Source: Anaerolineales bacterium (GTDB lineage Bacteria; Chloroflexota; Anaerolineae; Anaerolineales; UBA4823). From it: a stretch of DNA of 64,000 nucleotides. A program made the position numbers and the translations under genes. The stretch lies in the NCBI GenBank assembly GCA_025057645.1, contig JANXBJ010000003.1:1-64000 (forward strand). The letters are read 5' to 3'. Positions 55,797-64,000 of this stretch are shown piece after piece. The notes under the pieces were generated by a model. The model saw only the letters and a program-made list of their open reading frames with translations. It had not been told where the DNA came from and ran no database searches. Position 1 is the first letter of the stretch; every line of letters begins with the position of its first letter.

Positions 55797-57734
55797 TCAT
55801 TTGGGACGCTTTTGCAAGTTTTCCGGCTCAGCGGCGGGTAACACGACGGTAAACGTGGTACCTTCTCCTAAGGTAGACTCCACCCAGATGCGACCCTGAT
55901 GGTCTTCTACGATGGATTTGACGATCGTGAGGCCTAAGCCTGTCCCCCCAATGTCCTCGGGCAAGTTGCTTGCCCGATAAAACTTATCAAAGATATAGGG
56001 TTGCTCGGCCGGGGGAATTCCAATTCCCTTATCCCAGACCTGTAGAATCAATTGCCCACTCTGTGACCAGGTGCGGATGCCCAATTTTCCCCCTCTAGGG
56101 GTGTATTTGATGGCGTTGCTGAGTAAATTAGCGATCATTTGCTCCAGTCGCACCGGACTGCCCCAAACAAGGGGGGTGTCGGGCGAAATGTCGATTTCCA
56201 GTTGTTGATCTTTGGCGGTGGCCGAAGTTTGGTAGCTTCCGGCGACTTGGTGGAGCAGTGGTCGCAGGTCAATCAGCTCTTTGTGGGCGTCCATCCCGGC
56301 TTCGATGCGTCCGAGGTCTAGGAGATCTGCTATCAGGGCGGTGATTCCCCGTACGCTGGCCTGGACGCGCTTGATGAACTCTTGCTGTCGTTCATTTAGA
56401 GGACCTACCTTGGCGATCAACTCGGTGTAGCCTAAAATCGCAGTTAACGGCGAACGCAGATCGTGGGAAACTGCGCTGACAAATTCGGACTTGGCTCGGT
56501 CTAGCTCCTTTAGATGGGTTATATCGTGCAGGGTCACGACCAAGCCAACACCGGCAATGGAAGAGACCTGACAGTCCAGAATTCGACCATCCTCCAGACG
56601 GATTTCACCCCCTTTCATCCACCGCAAAGGGGGCTGTTTGAGCATCAAGACTAAGTCTGAGTTGAAGAGTACTTGGTCAACGGGCTTGCCGAGGTAGTCC
56701 TCCGCTTTGATGTTAAGGGCTTGGCGACAGGCTTCGTTGATGAGCAAGACGCGTTGTTCTTCATCGAGCACGATCACCCCGTCGCGCACGTGGGTGAGAA
56801 TCGCATATAGCTTTTGACGTTCCCGTTCGCTGGCTGTGTAGTACTTGGCATTTTGGATGGCAATTGCGGCGTAGTCCGCTAGCGTCTCCAGCAGCTTCTG
56901 GTGATAGTCCGAGAAAGTATGCACCCCCTCTCGATTATAGACGCCCAGAACGCCGATCGCTTTTTCCTGTATGAGCAAAGGAACGTAAATCAATGCGCGG
57001 ACGAGGAAGGCAGTCTTGATCTTTGTGAGTTCGCTTCCGCTTAGGTTGATCGCTCTCTTGGTGGCGATAACTTCCCCTAGCAAGGTATCGTACACGGGCA
57101 CGCACAGAAGGCTGGTTTTCCGATCCTCTACTGAGTGCGCTGCTCTCAGGAGCAAGTTTCCGCTTTCCTCCTCCAGAAGCATCAGGTTGCCTTCTTCGGC
57201 CCCCGTCAGTTCGACAGCTGCAACGACGACTTCCCTCAAAACTTGGTCGGTGCTTAGGGAGGCAGAGATCTTTCCCCCGATCCGATGTAGTCGTTCAAGA
57301 TCCTTGATATGGCGTTCGAGAGGTTGGGTATGACGTTTGCGATCCAGTCGTACCCATCTTTGCCAGCTCTCGTGTCGTGCAACGACACGGTGAATCGCCG
57401 CAAGAGCTTTTCTCGGAGCATCTTGGGCTGTGATCACGGCCTGGAAGCCCTCTTGGTATCGTTGGAGTGCTTCCTCGGTAGAGAGTGAGCTCGCATAGTA
57501 GATTAGCGGTAAGAGGGGAAAGTCCTCGGCCAACGAGTGCAAAATCTCGGCAGGAGCAGAGGAATCCACAATAAGGGCACTCGGCGAGCAGAGTTGGAAA
57601 TAGGCCTTTAGATCGGTTCCGGGGGACAGACGCTCGGCTTGATACCCGGCAGGTTGCAAAAAGCGCATAGTGAGCCAATCGGCAATCGAGTCGTCTTCGA
57701 TGAGTAAAGCGATGCGGTTCGTCGATGTCGCCAT
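55797..57734 (-). CDS. Sensor histidine kinase with N-terminal receiver-like, GAF and PAS domains
   Basis: IALLIEDDSIADWLT receiver-like; GAF; PAS; SAVSHDLRSPLTAILGY; IANLLSNAIKYTPRGG; GTGLGLTIVKSI. Confidence 0.92.
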   Translation of the reverse strand: MATSTNRIALLIEDDSIADWLTMRFLQPAGYQAERLSPGTDLKAYFQLCSPSALIVDSSAPAEILHSLAEDFPLLPLIYYASSLSTEEALQRYQEGFQAVITAQDAPRKALAAIHRVVARHESWQRWVRLDRKRHTQPLERHIKDLERLHRIGGKISASLSTDQVLREVVVAAVELTGAEEGNLMLLEEESGNLLLRAAHSVEDRKTSLLCVPVYDTLLGEVIATKRAINLSGSELTKIKTAFLVRALIYVPLLIQEKAIGVLGVYNREGVHTFSDYHQKLLETLADYAAIAIQNAKYYTASERERQKLYAILTHVRDGVIVLDEEQRVLLINEACRQALNIKAEDYLGKPVDQVLFNSDLVLMLKQPPLRWMKGGEIRLEDGRILDCQVSSIAGVGLVVTLHDITHLKELDRAKSEFVSAVSHDLRSPLTAILGYTELIAKVGPLNERQQEFIKRVQASVRGITALIADLLDLGRIEAGMDAHKELIDLRPLLHQVAGSYQTSATAKDQQLEIDISPDTPLVWGSPVRLEQMIANLLSNAIKYTPRGGKLGIRTWSQSGQLILQVWDKGIGIPPAEQPYIFDKFYRASNLPEDIGGTGLGLTIVKSIVEDHQGRIWVESTLGEGTTFTVVLPAAEPENLQKRPK

Positions 57735-57757
57735 AGGTTACCGTGTAGTGCGAGAAG

Positions 57758-58921
57758 TCAGCCTGAGTTGGTCTGTGGTTTTGTCGGTCTGCGCTCGGAG
57801 AGGGCTTCTTGAGCTTGAATAAGTTGCTCGCGCACCTGGAGCACGGATTGTTTTTGTCGAGCGGCGAGCATCTCGCCCTCTTCCGCCAAGAAAGTATCAA
57901 GGGTTATTTGGGCTGTTCGGATCCTCTGATAGGCCGAGGACAATCTGGATTGAAGACGTTGGTTTTGCTTCTCCTGTTGGGATTGAAAGAAACGTCTCTC
58001 AATTGTACGGATCAATTGCAAATTGACCAAAGCAATTGCTGCATAATCGGTGATTGCCTCGGCGAGCGATTGGACGTGGGGATCAAAAGGCTGCGCTTGT
58101 GTGCGCAACAAGATAAACATTCCTAAAACCTCGTTTTTGATCTTGAGAGGTACAATCAGTGCCGATTGTCCATACTTTGACAGGATAAAGGGCTTGAGTG
58201 GCTCGCCGTGAATGGCCAGAGGCACCCCCGACTCGGCGACAAGATAAGATACGCCGTCGTCCCAGTTTCTATTCAGCATTAGGCTGAACTCTGCGGGGAA
58301 GTGGAGAGCCGCACGCAACACGTAGTTTTGCCCTCGGTCGGTGCGTAAGACGACCAAGCCGCGGTCAGCATTGCTGAGAAGAACACAATTCTCCAGCGCT
58401 GTCTGGATAATTTTCTTGGGATCGGTGAGGACCGTGATTGACTTGCTGGCGTTGATTAGGCTGTTTAGATCATTGATCTTCTTCTCCAGCTCCTGATTAA
58501 GACGGGAGAGTTGGTCAACCAGCGCCTGACGCTCTTGGCGAATTCGCACCTGTTTTAGGGCTCGTTCGACAGTGGCGACAATTTCGGTTTCCTGAGCGGG
58601 CCAACTGAGAAAGTCGATTGCGCCGAGGCGGAAGGCTTGGAGAATATCTCCCTCTTTGGTCTCTTCGGCAAGCACAATGAAGGGGATCTCATAGCCCTGT
58701 GCTTGGACGGCAACCAAGAGGTCTTTGCCCGAAAGGCCGGGTAAGTTAAGGTTGGCGATAATCAGGTCGGGTTGAATTCGGCTGATCTCTTGCAGGGCGG
58801 CAGAGGCATGCAGGACAATATCCACTTGATAGCCTAAGGGACGAAGGGACTGCCGTGCAATTCGATCGCTGATAGCAGCGTTATCCTCGACAAGAAGAAT
58901 ACGCTCGCGGTGGGATTTCAT
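57758..58921 (-). CDS. Receiver-like (degenerate) + GAF domain protein
   Basis: ILLVEDNAAISDRIARQSLRPLGYQ...DLIIANLNLPGLSGKDLL; GAF-like C-terminal half; start at MKSHRERILLVED. Confidence 0.88.
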   Translation of the reverse strand: MKSHRERILLVEDNAAISDRIARQSLRPLGYQVDIVLHASAALQEISRIQPDLIIANLNLPGLSGKDLLVAVQAQGYEIPFIVLAEETKEGDILQAFRLGAIDFLSWPAQETEIVATVERALKQVRIRQERQALVDQLSRLNQELEKKINDLNSLINASKSITVLTDPKKIIQTALENCVLLSNADRGLVVLRTDRGQNYVLRAALHFPAEFSLMLNRNWDDGVSYLVAESGVPLAIHGEPLKPFILSKYGQSALIVPLKIKNEVLGMFILLRTQAQPFDPHVQSLAEAITDYAAIALVNLQLIRTIERRFFQSQQEKQNQRLQSRLSSAYQRIRTAQITLDTFLAEEGEMLAARQKQSVLQVREQLIQAQEALSERRPTKPQTNSG

Positions 58922-59037
58922 ACTATAATCATAGCATGGAAGTATTAAAACGGGAACGAAGTTCAAGTGAGGGGGGAGAGTTCCTGGTGTCAACGCTTCG
59001 CTCCCGGAACATCCCTTTAGCTACAGAGGAGGATGGC

Positions 59038-60138
59038 ATGCTAACCGACCGCGACTTGCGCGAGCTTTTGGATTTTCAAGCCCCGAATGCGGTAGTCAGC
59101 CTGTATTTGAACACTGATCCCTCTGAGGGCAATAAGGAAACTCACCGGCGGCATTTGCGTGCCTTGCTGCGTCAGGTGGAACTACCCTCAGACGTAGAAG
59201 TCATTGAACGGTATTTTGAGCACGAGTTTGATTGGGCGGGGCGCAGTGTGGCGGTTTTCTCTTGCGCTACTCGGGACTGGTTTCGCTCCTTCTCTTTGGC
59301 CGTTCCTCTGCGCAGTCGAGTGCGTGTAGGCGATCGCCCCCATGTTAAACCGCTAGCGGATTTATTGGATTCCTACGGAGGGTATGGAGTGGCTATAGTC
59401 GATAAACAGGGGGCGCGGTTCTTCTATTTTCACTTAGGTGAGTTAGTTGAGCAGGAAGGGGTAGTGGGAGAAATCGTTCGTCATACTAAGCGCGGCGGCG
59501 GTTCCCAAGCTGCCGGACGGCGGGGTGGAATAGCTGGGCAGACCAATTACATTGAAGAATTGGCCGAGCGAAACTTACGTGAAGCTGCGGAATACGCTGC
59601 GCGGTTCTTTGCAGAAAACAACGTGCGCCGCATCTTAATTGGTGGCACCGAGGAGAATGTCAATCTCTTTCGGGGTTTCCTTCCGAAAACCTGGCAGAGT
59701 CTGGTCGTTGGAACCTTCCCGATGAGCATGGCGGCTAGTCATACCGAAGTGTTGGAACGGGCGATGAAAATTGGGGAGGAAGCAGAAAGGCATCAAGAGA
59801 GCAGACGAGTTGAGGCTCTGATTACGGCGGCGGCGAAGGGAAAAAACGCTGTTTTAGGGTTAGAGGATACTCTGAACGCATTGAATGATGGACGCATTCA
59901 CACTCTTTTTATCCTCGAGGGCGATCGCCAACCGGGTTATCAGTGCGGGCAATGCGATTACCTAACTTCTGTAGAGGTGCCGAGATGTCCCTATTGTGGA
60001 GGCCAGGTCAAGAGCATTCCTGACATGGTCGAGCTTGCGGTGCGTCGGGTGATGCAAAATGGGGGAGAGGTAGAAGTTCTACGGCAGAATGAAGCTCTTG
60101 CCAAAAAGGGAAGAATTGGCGCTCTTTTGCGTTACTGA
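59038..60138 (+). CDS. Bacterial eRF1/Vms1-like (baeRF family) protein with C-terminal Zn-binding motif
   Basis: AVVSLYLNTDPSEG; KRGGGSQAAGRRGGIAGQTNYIEELAERNLREAAEYAARFF; RRILIGGTEENVNLFRGFLP; CGQCDYLTSVEVPRCPYCGG. Start at ATG 59038 after AGAGGAGG. Confidence 0.8.
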   Translation: MLTDRDLRELLDFQAPNAVVSLYLNTDPSEGNKETHRRHLRALLRQVELPSDVEVIERYFEHEFDWAGRSVAVFSCATRDWFRSFSLAVPLRSRVRVGDRPHVKPLADLLDSYGGYGVAIVDKQGARFFYFHLGELVEQEGVVGEIVRHTKRGGGSQAAGRRGGIAGQTNYIEELAERNLREAAEYAARFFAENNVRRILIGGTEENVNLFRGFLPKTWQSLVVGTFPMSMAASHTEVLERAMKIGEEAERHQESRRVEALITAAAKGKNAVLGLEDTLNALNDGRIHTLFILEGDRQPGYQCGQCDYLTSVEVPRCPYCGGQVKSIPDMVELAVRRVMQNGGEVEVLRQNEALAKKGRIGALLRY

Positions 60139-60154
60139 GATGAGCAGCTTTCTA

Positions 60155-60188
60155 TTGACACAGCCGCCCAGGGGGACGGCTGTGTCAA
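60155..60188. terminator. Hairpin between convergent genes
   Basis: TTGACACAGCCG (60155-60166) / CGGCTGTGTCAA (60177-60188). Confidence 0.6.
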
Positions 60189-60211
60189 CGAATGGCTGAG
60201 AGAAAAAGCGC

Positions 60212-60679
60212 TTAGTGGGTTTGTTCCCCAAGGTATACCTGAATCCCCATTTGGGCGATCTGCTCAAGCTGAGCCTCGAGCCAGTCCAGGTGGTTCTCTT
60301 CGTCTTCGAGGATATCCTCCAGCAGTTCGCGCGTGCCCCCATCCTCCAGCTCAATAGCCTGCCGGATAGCATCGTTATACATTTTGACCGCTTCTGTCTC
60401 TGCCTCCTTGTCGTTGCGCAGTTGATCTTCTACAGTTGCCCCGATGTGAATCTTTCCTAGTTGGCTAACGATTGGCATTCCTTCGAGGAAGAGAATCCGG
60501 GCTATCAACTTCTCAGCATGGCGCATTTCGTCTATGGCGCGCTTCTCGTTTACTTCATGAAGCCTCTCGTAACGCCAATTGGCGCACATTTCAGAATGCA
60601 CCATATATTGGTTGATCGCGGCCAGTTCCTCAGCAAGCAGGGCATTCAAAGTCTCAATGATTTTTTCATTTCCTTTCAT
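60212..60679 (-). CDS. bfr: Bacterioferritin
   Basis: MKGNEKIIETLNALLAEELAAINQYMVHSEMCANWRYERLHE...EMRHAEKLIARILFLEGMP. Confidence 0.96.
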   Translation of the reverse strand: MKGNEKIIETLNALLAEELAAINQYMVHSEMCANWRYERLHEVNEKRAIDEMRHAEKLIARILFLEGMPIVSQLGKIHIGATVEDQLRNDKEAETEAVKMYNDAIRQAIELEDGGTRELLEDILEDEENHLDWLEAQLEQIAQMGIQVYLGEQTH

Positions 60680-60932
60680 ATTTTCCTCCGTGTCTGAAAG
60701 ACGATCGCTGCATTGCTCTCTTGCGTACCTTGTTCACGGTCGCCCGACTTAATGATAATCGATTTTCTCGAGAAGAGCAACACTTGGGCACAAGAAAGCG
60801 CAAGTCAAAGTTTGGCATTTTGAGGGGCGCAGCAACGATCGTGTTTCGATAGAGGGCATCCACCTTTTCCAACTAAAAAGTTGACCCTCCTCGCAGAAGG
60901 GGTGTTTAAAGCTGTTTGGGGCTATCTTGTAT

Positions 60933-60956
60933 AAAAAAGGCGGGCATTAGCCCGCC
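60933..60956 (-). terminator. Rho-independent terminator of hsp20
   Basis: On minus strand GGCGGGC-TAAT-GCCCGCC-TTTTTT. Confidence 0.8.
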
Positions 60957-60977
60957 AATGCACTTTCTGGTTTGGAT

Positions 60978-61466
60978 TTAGTTCTTGCTTTTAATGTCGG
61001 AGACCTTGCCTTCGATCATCTTGGTCGCTTCACTCTTGACTGTGATGCGCTTCGGCCGGGCCTCCTCGGCTTTAGGCAGACGGATCTTCAATACCCCTGC
61101 TTCATAGCTGGCCTCAATCTCGTCTGCTTTCACTGTGCTGGGCAGGGTTAGGCTACGACAGAAGCTGCCATAGCGGCGTTCGCGGAGATGGTAGCGACCT
61201 TTCTTGCTTTCCTCTTCGGACTTGATCTCACCTTTGATGGTGAGTGTGTTGCCAGTATAAGTGATCTCGAGATCATCTGGATTCATCCCTGGCAGAGAGG
61301 CTTCCACAACATATTCGTCATCGTTTTCGACAACGTCAAGCGGCAACTCCCAGTCGAAGCCTGTGTCCACGTCCCAGCTAGCGAAAGCAGAGTCGAAGAG
61401 GCGATCCATCATGCTCCGGATGTTCATCAGTTCACGGAAGGGATCACGGCGCATAATTGGGAACAT
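60978..61466 (-). CDS. Hsp20/alpha-crystallin small heat-shock protein
   Basis: DPFRELMNIRSMMDRLFD; ELPLDVVENDDEYVVEASLPGMNPDDLEITYTGNTLTIKGE; GVLKIRLPKAE. Confidence 0.96.
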   Translation of the reverse strand: MFPIMRRDPFRELMNIRSMMDRLFDSAFASWDVDTGFDWELPLDVVENDDEYVVEASLPGMNPDDLEITYTGNTLTIKGEIKSEEESKKGRYHLRERRYGSFCRSLTLPSTVKADEIEASYEAGVLKIRLPKAEEARPKRITVKSEATKMIEGKVSDIKSKN

Positions 61467-61627
61467 AGACCACCTCCTGCTCGCAGAATTGGATTTTTTG
61501 TTTCTGCCCGTTTATTTAAGAGCAGCGTGTAAGAATAGCATCGGAGGAATATAAGTAAAGCGTAAAAGTCGGGCCGGCTATGGATAAGAGGTGAGTCAAG
61601 AGGAGGGATAAAGCCCGGGCTTTCTTC

Positions 61628-62500
61628 TTACGAGTCGAGCTCTACCCCTTCGAACAGGTCGGTCTCCAATCGCCTTGGGGATAAGGGAGGGTAAGCGCGC
61701 AGATAATAGTCGGAGCTGGAGAATAAACGATTGAACAAGCGAGCGATGGGGTTGCTCATTAATGCACCGTCTAGCTGGCTTTCGTGACAACGGGAAGCTG
61801 TTTGTTTTTTTCCATAGACCGACCCATAGCGGATTCGGGCGTGAACGGGAAAATCGCCCTCTTCGACAAGCGCTACCAAATCGATGTCCCGATTCTTACC
61901 GACACGACGCGGGTCCTTCCCAAAGAGACGCAGAACTCGAATCGCAGCCTTGAGAAACCTTTTAGGGATGAGGTGAAAGTAAAGCTTGGCTGGCTGGTAG
62001 GGCGGGAGACCATCGATGAAGCTTTCGTCAGCGGCTAAATAAAAAGCCTCTACGGTGGCGCGGTGGACAGCAATATGATCGGGGTGTTTGTAGCCGCCGA
62101 TAGGATCGAAAGTGATTAGGACTTGGGGGCGGATTTGGCGGATTAAGTGAGCAATCTTCTCGGCTACTTCGCGTTGAGGCGCGTTGATCAAGGCGTTAGG
62201 ATGTTGGTTGTCAGGCGAGCCGGGCATGCCCGAGTCGCGATAATCCAGAAAGTAGACTTCTTTGACCCCAAGGACCTCGAGGGCACAGCGGAGCTCGCTT
62301 TCGCGCCGGGCTGCCACCGAACTATAGCCCTCCAAGCAATCCTCGTTCATGGATCCAGCTTCGCCGCGGGTGGCACAGATTAGATACGTGTGCACCCCGC
62401 GTTGGGCGTAATAGGCTAATGTGCCTCCCACGCCAAACGTTTCATCATCAGGATGCGCTAAGACTGCCAAGAGTCTTCTTTCGCCTGAGGCTTCTTGCAT
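61628..62500 (-). CDS. PIG-L family deacetylase (LmbE-like)
   Basis: LAVLAHPDDETFGVGGTLA; ATRGEAGS; DPIGGYKHPDHIAVHRAT. Confidence 0.95.
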   Translation of the reverse strand: MQEASGERRLLAVLAHPDDETFGVGGTLAYYAQRGVHTYLICATRGEAGSMNEDCLEGYSSVAARRESELRCALEVLGVKEVYFLDYRDSGMPGSPDNQHPNALINAPQREVAEKIAHLIRQIRPQVLITFDPIGGYKHPDHIAVHRATVEAFYLAADESFIDGLPPYQPAKLYFHLIPKRFLKAAIRVLRLFGKDPRRVGKNRDIDLVALVEEGDFPVHARIRYGSVYGKKQTASRCHESQLDGALMSNPIARLFNRLFSSSDYYLRAYPPLSPRRLETDLFEGVELDS

Positions 62501-62590
62501 ATTCCTGCGATGCTCGTGAAATTGCTAGCGCGGGCTCAAGCTTGTGCCGCAGAATGCGTTGTCGGCCGTTCCGGCCGGTATATTGCTGGG

Positions 62591-63754
62591 TTAGTATATA
62601 GGCAATGAGGGATCAACCTCTCGAGCCCAAGCGTTGATACCACCTTTTAGGTTTTTCACTTTGCGGAATCCGGCGCTGAGCAATAGCTCTAAGGCGCGCG
62701 CAGAGCGAGTGCCGGCTTTACAGAACAGTACGATTTCCTCTGCACTATCTAGCTCGGAGAGTCGAGCAGCGAGCTGACCTAGAGGGATCAACTGCGCGCC
62801 CGGGATGTGCGAGATTTCCAGTTCGTGGGGTTCGCGCACGTCGATAAGACGCAGAGGAGCACCGTTTTTGAGCCGTTGGGCTAGCTCAGTAGCGGTGATA
62901 TCCCATTCCTTGCCCGCTGAGCCTTCTTCATGGTCGTGGCCGGGCACTCCACAAAAGGCTTCGTAGTCAATTAATTCTGTGATTTCCGGCTTGGCGGAAC
63001 AGATCTTACACTTCGGGTTCTTTTTGAGATTAACGAAGTCAAAACTCATATCTAGGGCGTTGTAGAGTAAGAGCCGACCGATCAGGGGCTCGCCGATGCC
63101 AAGTATTAGCTTTAGAGCTTCTGTGGCTTGGATAGTGCCAATTGTGCCAGGGAGAACGCCTAGCACGCCGCCCTCGGCGCAGGAGGGCACCATTCCGGGC
63201 GGAGGCGGCTCCGGAAAGAGGCAGCGGTAGCAGGGTCCACGGCGGGCATCGAAGACACTAACCTGGCCTTCAAAACGGAAGATCGAGCCATAGACGTTTG
63301 GCTTGCCCAGCAAAACACAAACGTCATTGCTGAGGTAGCGTGTAGGGAAGTTATCTGTGCCGTCGATAATCACATCGTAGTCGGCAGCAATGCGCATCGC
63401 ATTCTCGGACGTGAACGGCTCGTTGTAAATCTCGACTTCAATATTCGGGTTGAGGTCGAGCATGCGGCGGCGCGCCGACTCGACCTTGAGCTGTCCTACC
63501 GTACTTGTGCCGTGGATCACCTGGCGCTGTAAATTGGAGGAGTCGACAACGTCATAGTCAACTAGTCCGATATGTCCGACCCCTGCAGCCGCAAGGTAGA
63601 GTGAGACCGGAGAACCCAATCCTCCAGTGCCGATCACTAGGATCGAGGCAGCTTTGAGCTTGCGTTGTCCCTCTAAGCCTACCTCGGGAATCAGCAAGTG
63701 GCGGGAATAGCGCAAGATTTCCTCATGAGATAAACTGGGCAACATCTCTGTCAT
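62591..63754 (-). CDS. moeB: MoeB/ThiF-type adenylyltransferase with C-terminal rhodanese domain
   Basis: RYSRHLLIPEVGLEGQRKLKAASILVIGTGGLGSPVSLYLAAAGVG; DGTDNFPTRYL; rhodanese LIDVREPHELEISHIPGA, IVLFCKAGTRSARAL. Confidence 0.94.
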   Translation of the reverse strand: MTEMLPSLSHEEILRYSRHLLIPEVGLEGQRKLKAASILVIGTGGLGSPVSLYLAAAGVGHIGLVDYDVVDSSNLQRQVIHGTSTVGQLKVESARRRMLDLNPNIEVEIYNEPFTSENAMRIAADYDVIIDGTDNFPTRYLSNDVCVLLGKPNVYGSIFRFEGQVSVFDARRGPCYRCLFPEPPPPGMVPSCAEGGVLGVLPGTIGTIQATEALKLILGIGEPLIGRLLLYNALDMSFDFVNLKKNPKCKICSAKPEITELIDYEAFCGVPGHDHEEGSAGKEWDITATELAQRLKNGAPLRLIDVREPHELEISHIPGAQLIPLGQLAARLSELDSAEEIVLFCKAGTRSARALELLLSAGFRKVKNLKGGINAWAREVDPSLPIY

Positions 63755-64000
63755 TACCCTCCAGCGATACTGGGGATCAACAAAATTCGATCATTATCTT
63801 CAACCGGAGTAGCGACCCCTTGCAGATCGTTAACGTTGTTCTCGCCAATGAAAAGATTAACAAACGGACGCAGCTCACCGTTTTCGTTGAAGATGTGGGT
63901 GCGCAGAGCGGGATACTGTTGCACGAGGTTCTCTAACACCTGCCCTACAGTCTCACCGGCGACGGTGAGCTCGCTCTGTCCGTTGGTGTAGGGCCGCAGC
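63754..64000 (-). CDS. MoaD/ThiS-like ubiquitin-fold sulfur carrier (5' end beyond window)
   Basis: Minus-strand frame is open from the edge: LRPYTNGQSELTVAGETVGQVLENLVQQYPALRTHIFNENGELRPFVNLFIGENNV...RILLIPSIAGG, ending in a diglycine. Confidence 0.9.
   Translation of the reverse strand, partial: LRPYTNGQSELTVAGETVGQVLENLVQQYPALRTHIFNENGELRPFVNLFIGENNVNDLQGVATPVEDNDRILLIPSIAGG

Noticed and set aside
1-64000. Search for selenoprotein genes (in-frame TGA continuing homologous sequence) to go with selC
   Set aside because: All recognisable CDSs appear full length; no ORF pair split by TGA was noticed. This was a visual search only.
1-64000. CRISPR arrays, prophage, restriction-modification or toxin-antitoxin modules
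   Set aside because: No regular direct-repeat arrays and no motifs of such families among the ORFs.

Overview
This 64 kb window is a gene-dense chromosomal segment. Gene content (DUF2298/GT39 membrane giants, Zn-ribbon secreted protein, beta-oxidation operon) suggests a Chloroflexota/Anaerolineae-like genome; that taxonomy is inferred, not tested. From left to right: the 3' part of an IS481-like element; an ECF-type vitamin transporter cassette preceded by an anchored extracellular protein resembling a transcobalamin-like DUF4430 domain; SRAP/YedK, glycerate 2-kinase, a radical SAM protein and proS; a TetR-controlled fatty-acid beta-oxidation operon with a perfect 24-bp operator; an M23 lipoprotein, tRNA-Pro(GGG), dodecin, wecB and ppc; a xanthine-dehydrogenase-type cluster; a tRNA-Sec(UCA) gene (selC) directly upstream of an M50 protease gene; TPR and histidine kinase genes; a long operon with plsC x2, cmk and four large membrane glycosyltransferase/DUF2298 proteins; an SLC13 permease; a histidine kinase and degenerate-receiver pair; a bacterial eRF1/Vms1-like protein; bacterioferritin, Hsp20, a PIG-L deacetylase and moeB/moaD-like genes. 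No CRISPR array, prophage or classical defence island is visible. The most unusual signals are (i) a family of GC-rich palindromic elements (CCCCTCTCCC-n-GGGAGAGGGG) inserted in frame in several membrane-protein genes, (ii) selC with a strong promoter 11 bp upstream of an M50 protease start, (iii) the ECF cassette with a transcobalamin-like protein whose N-terminus was rewritten by an IS end plus a palindrome, (iv) a degenerate receiver (Asp to Asn) protein, and (v) an eRF1/Vms1-like protein. All calls come from reading the sequence and supplied ORFs; no database search was run.
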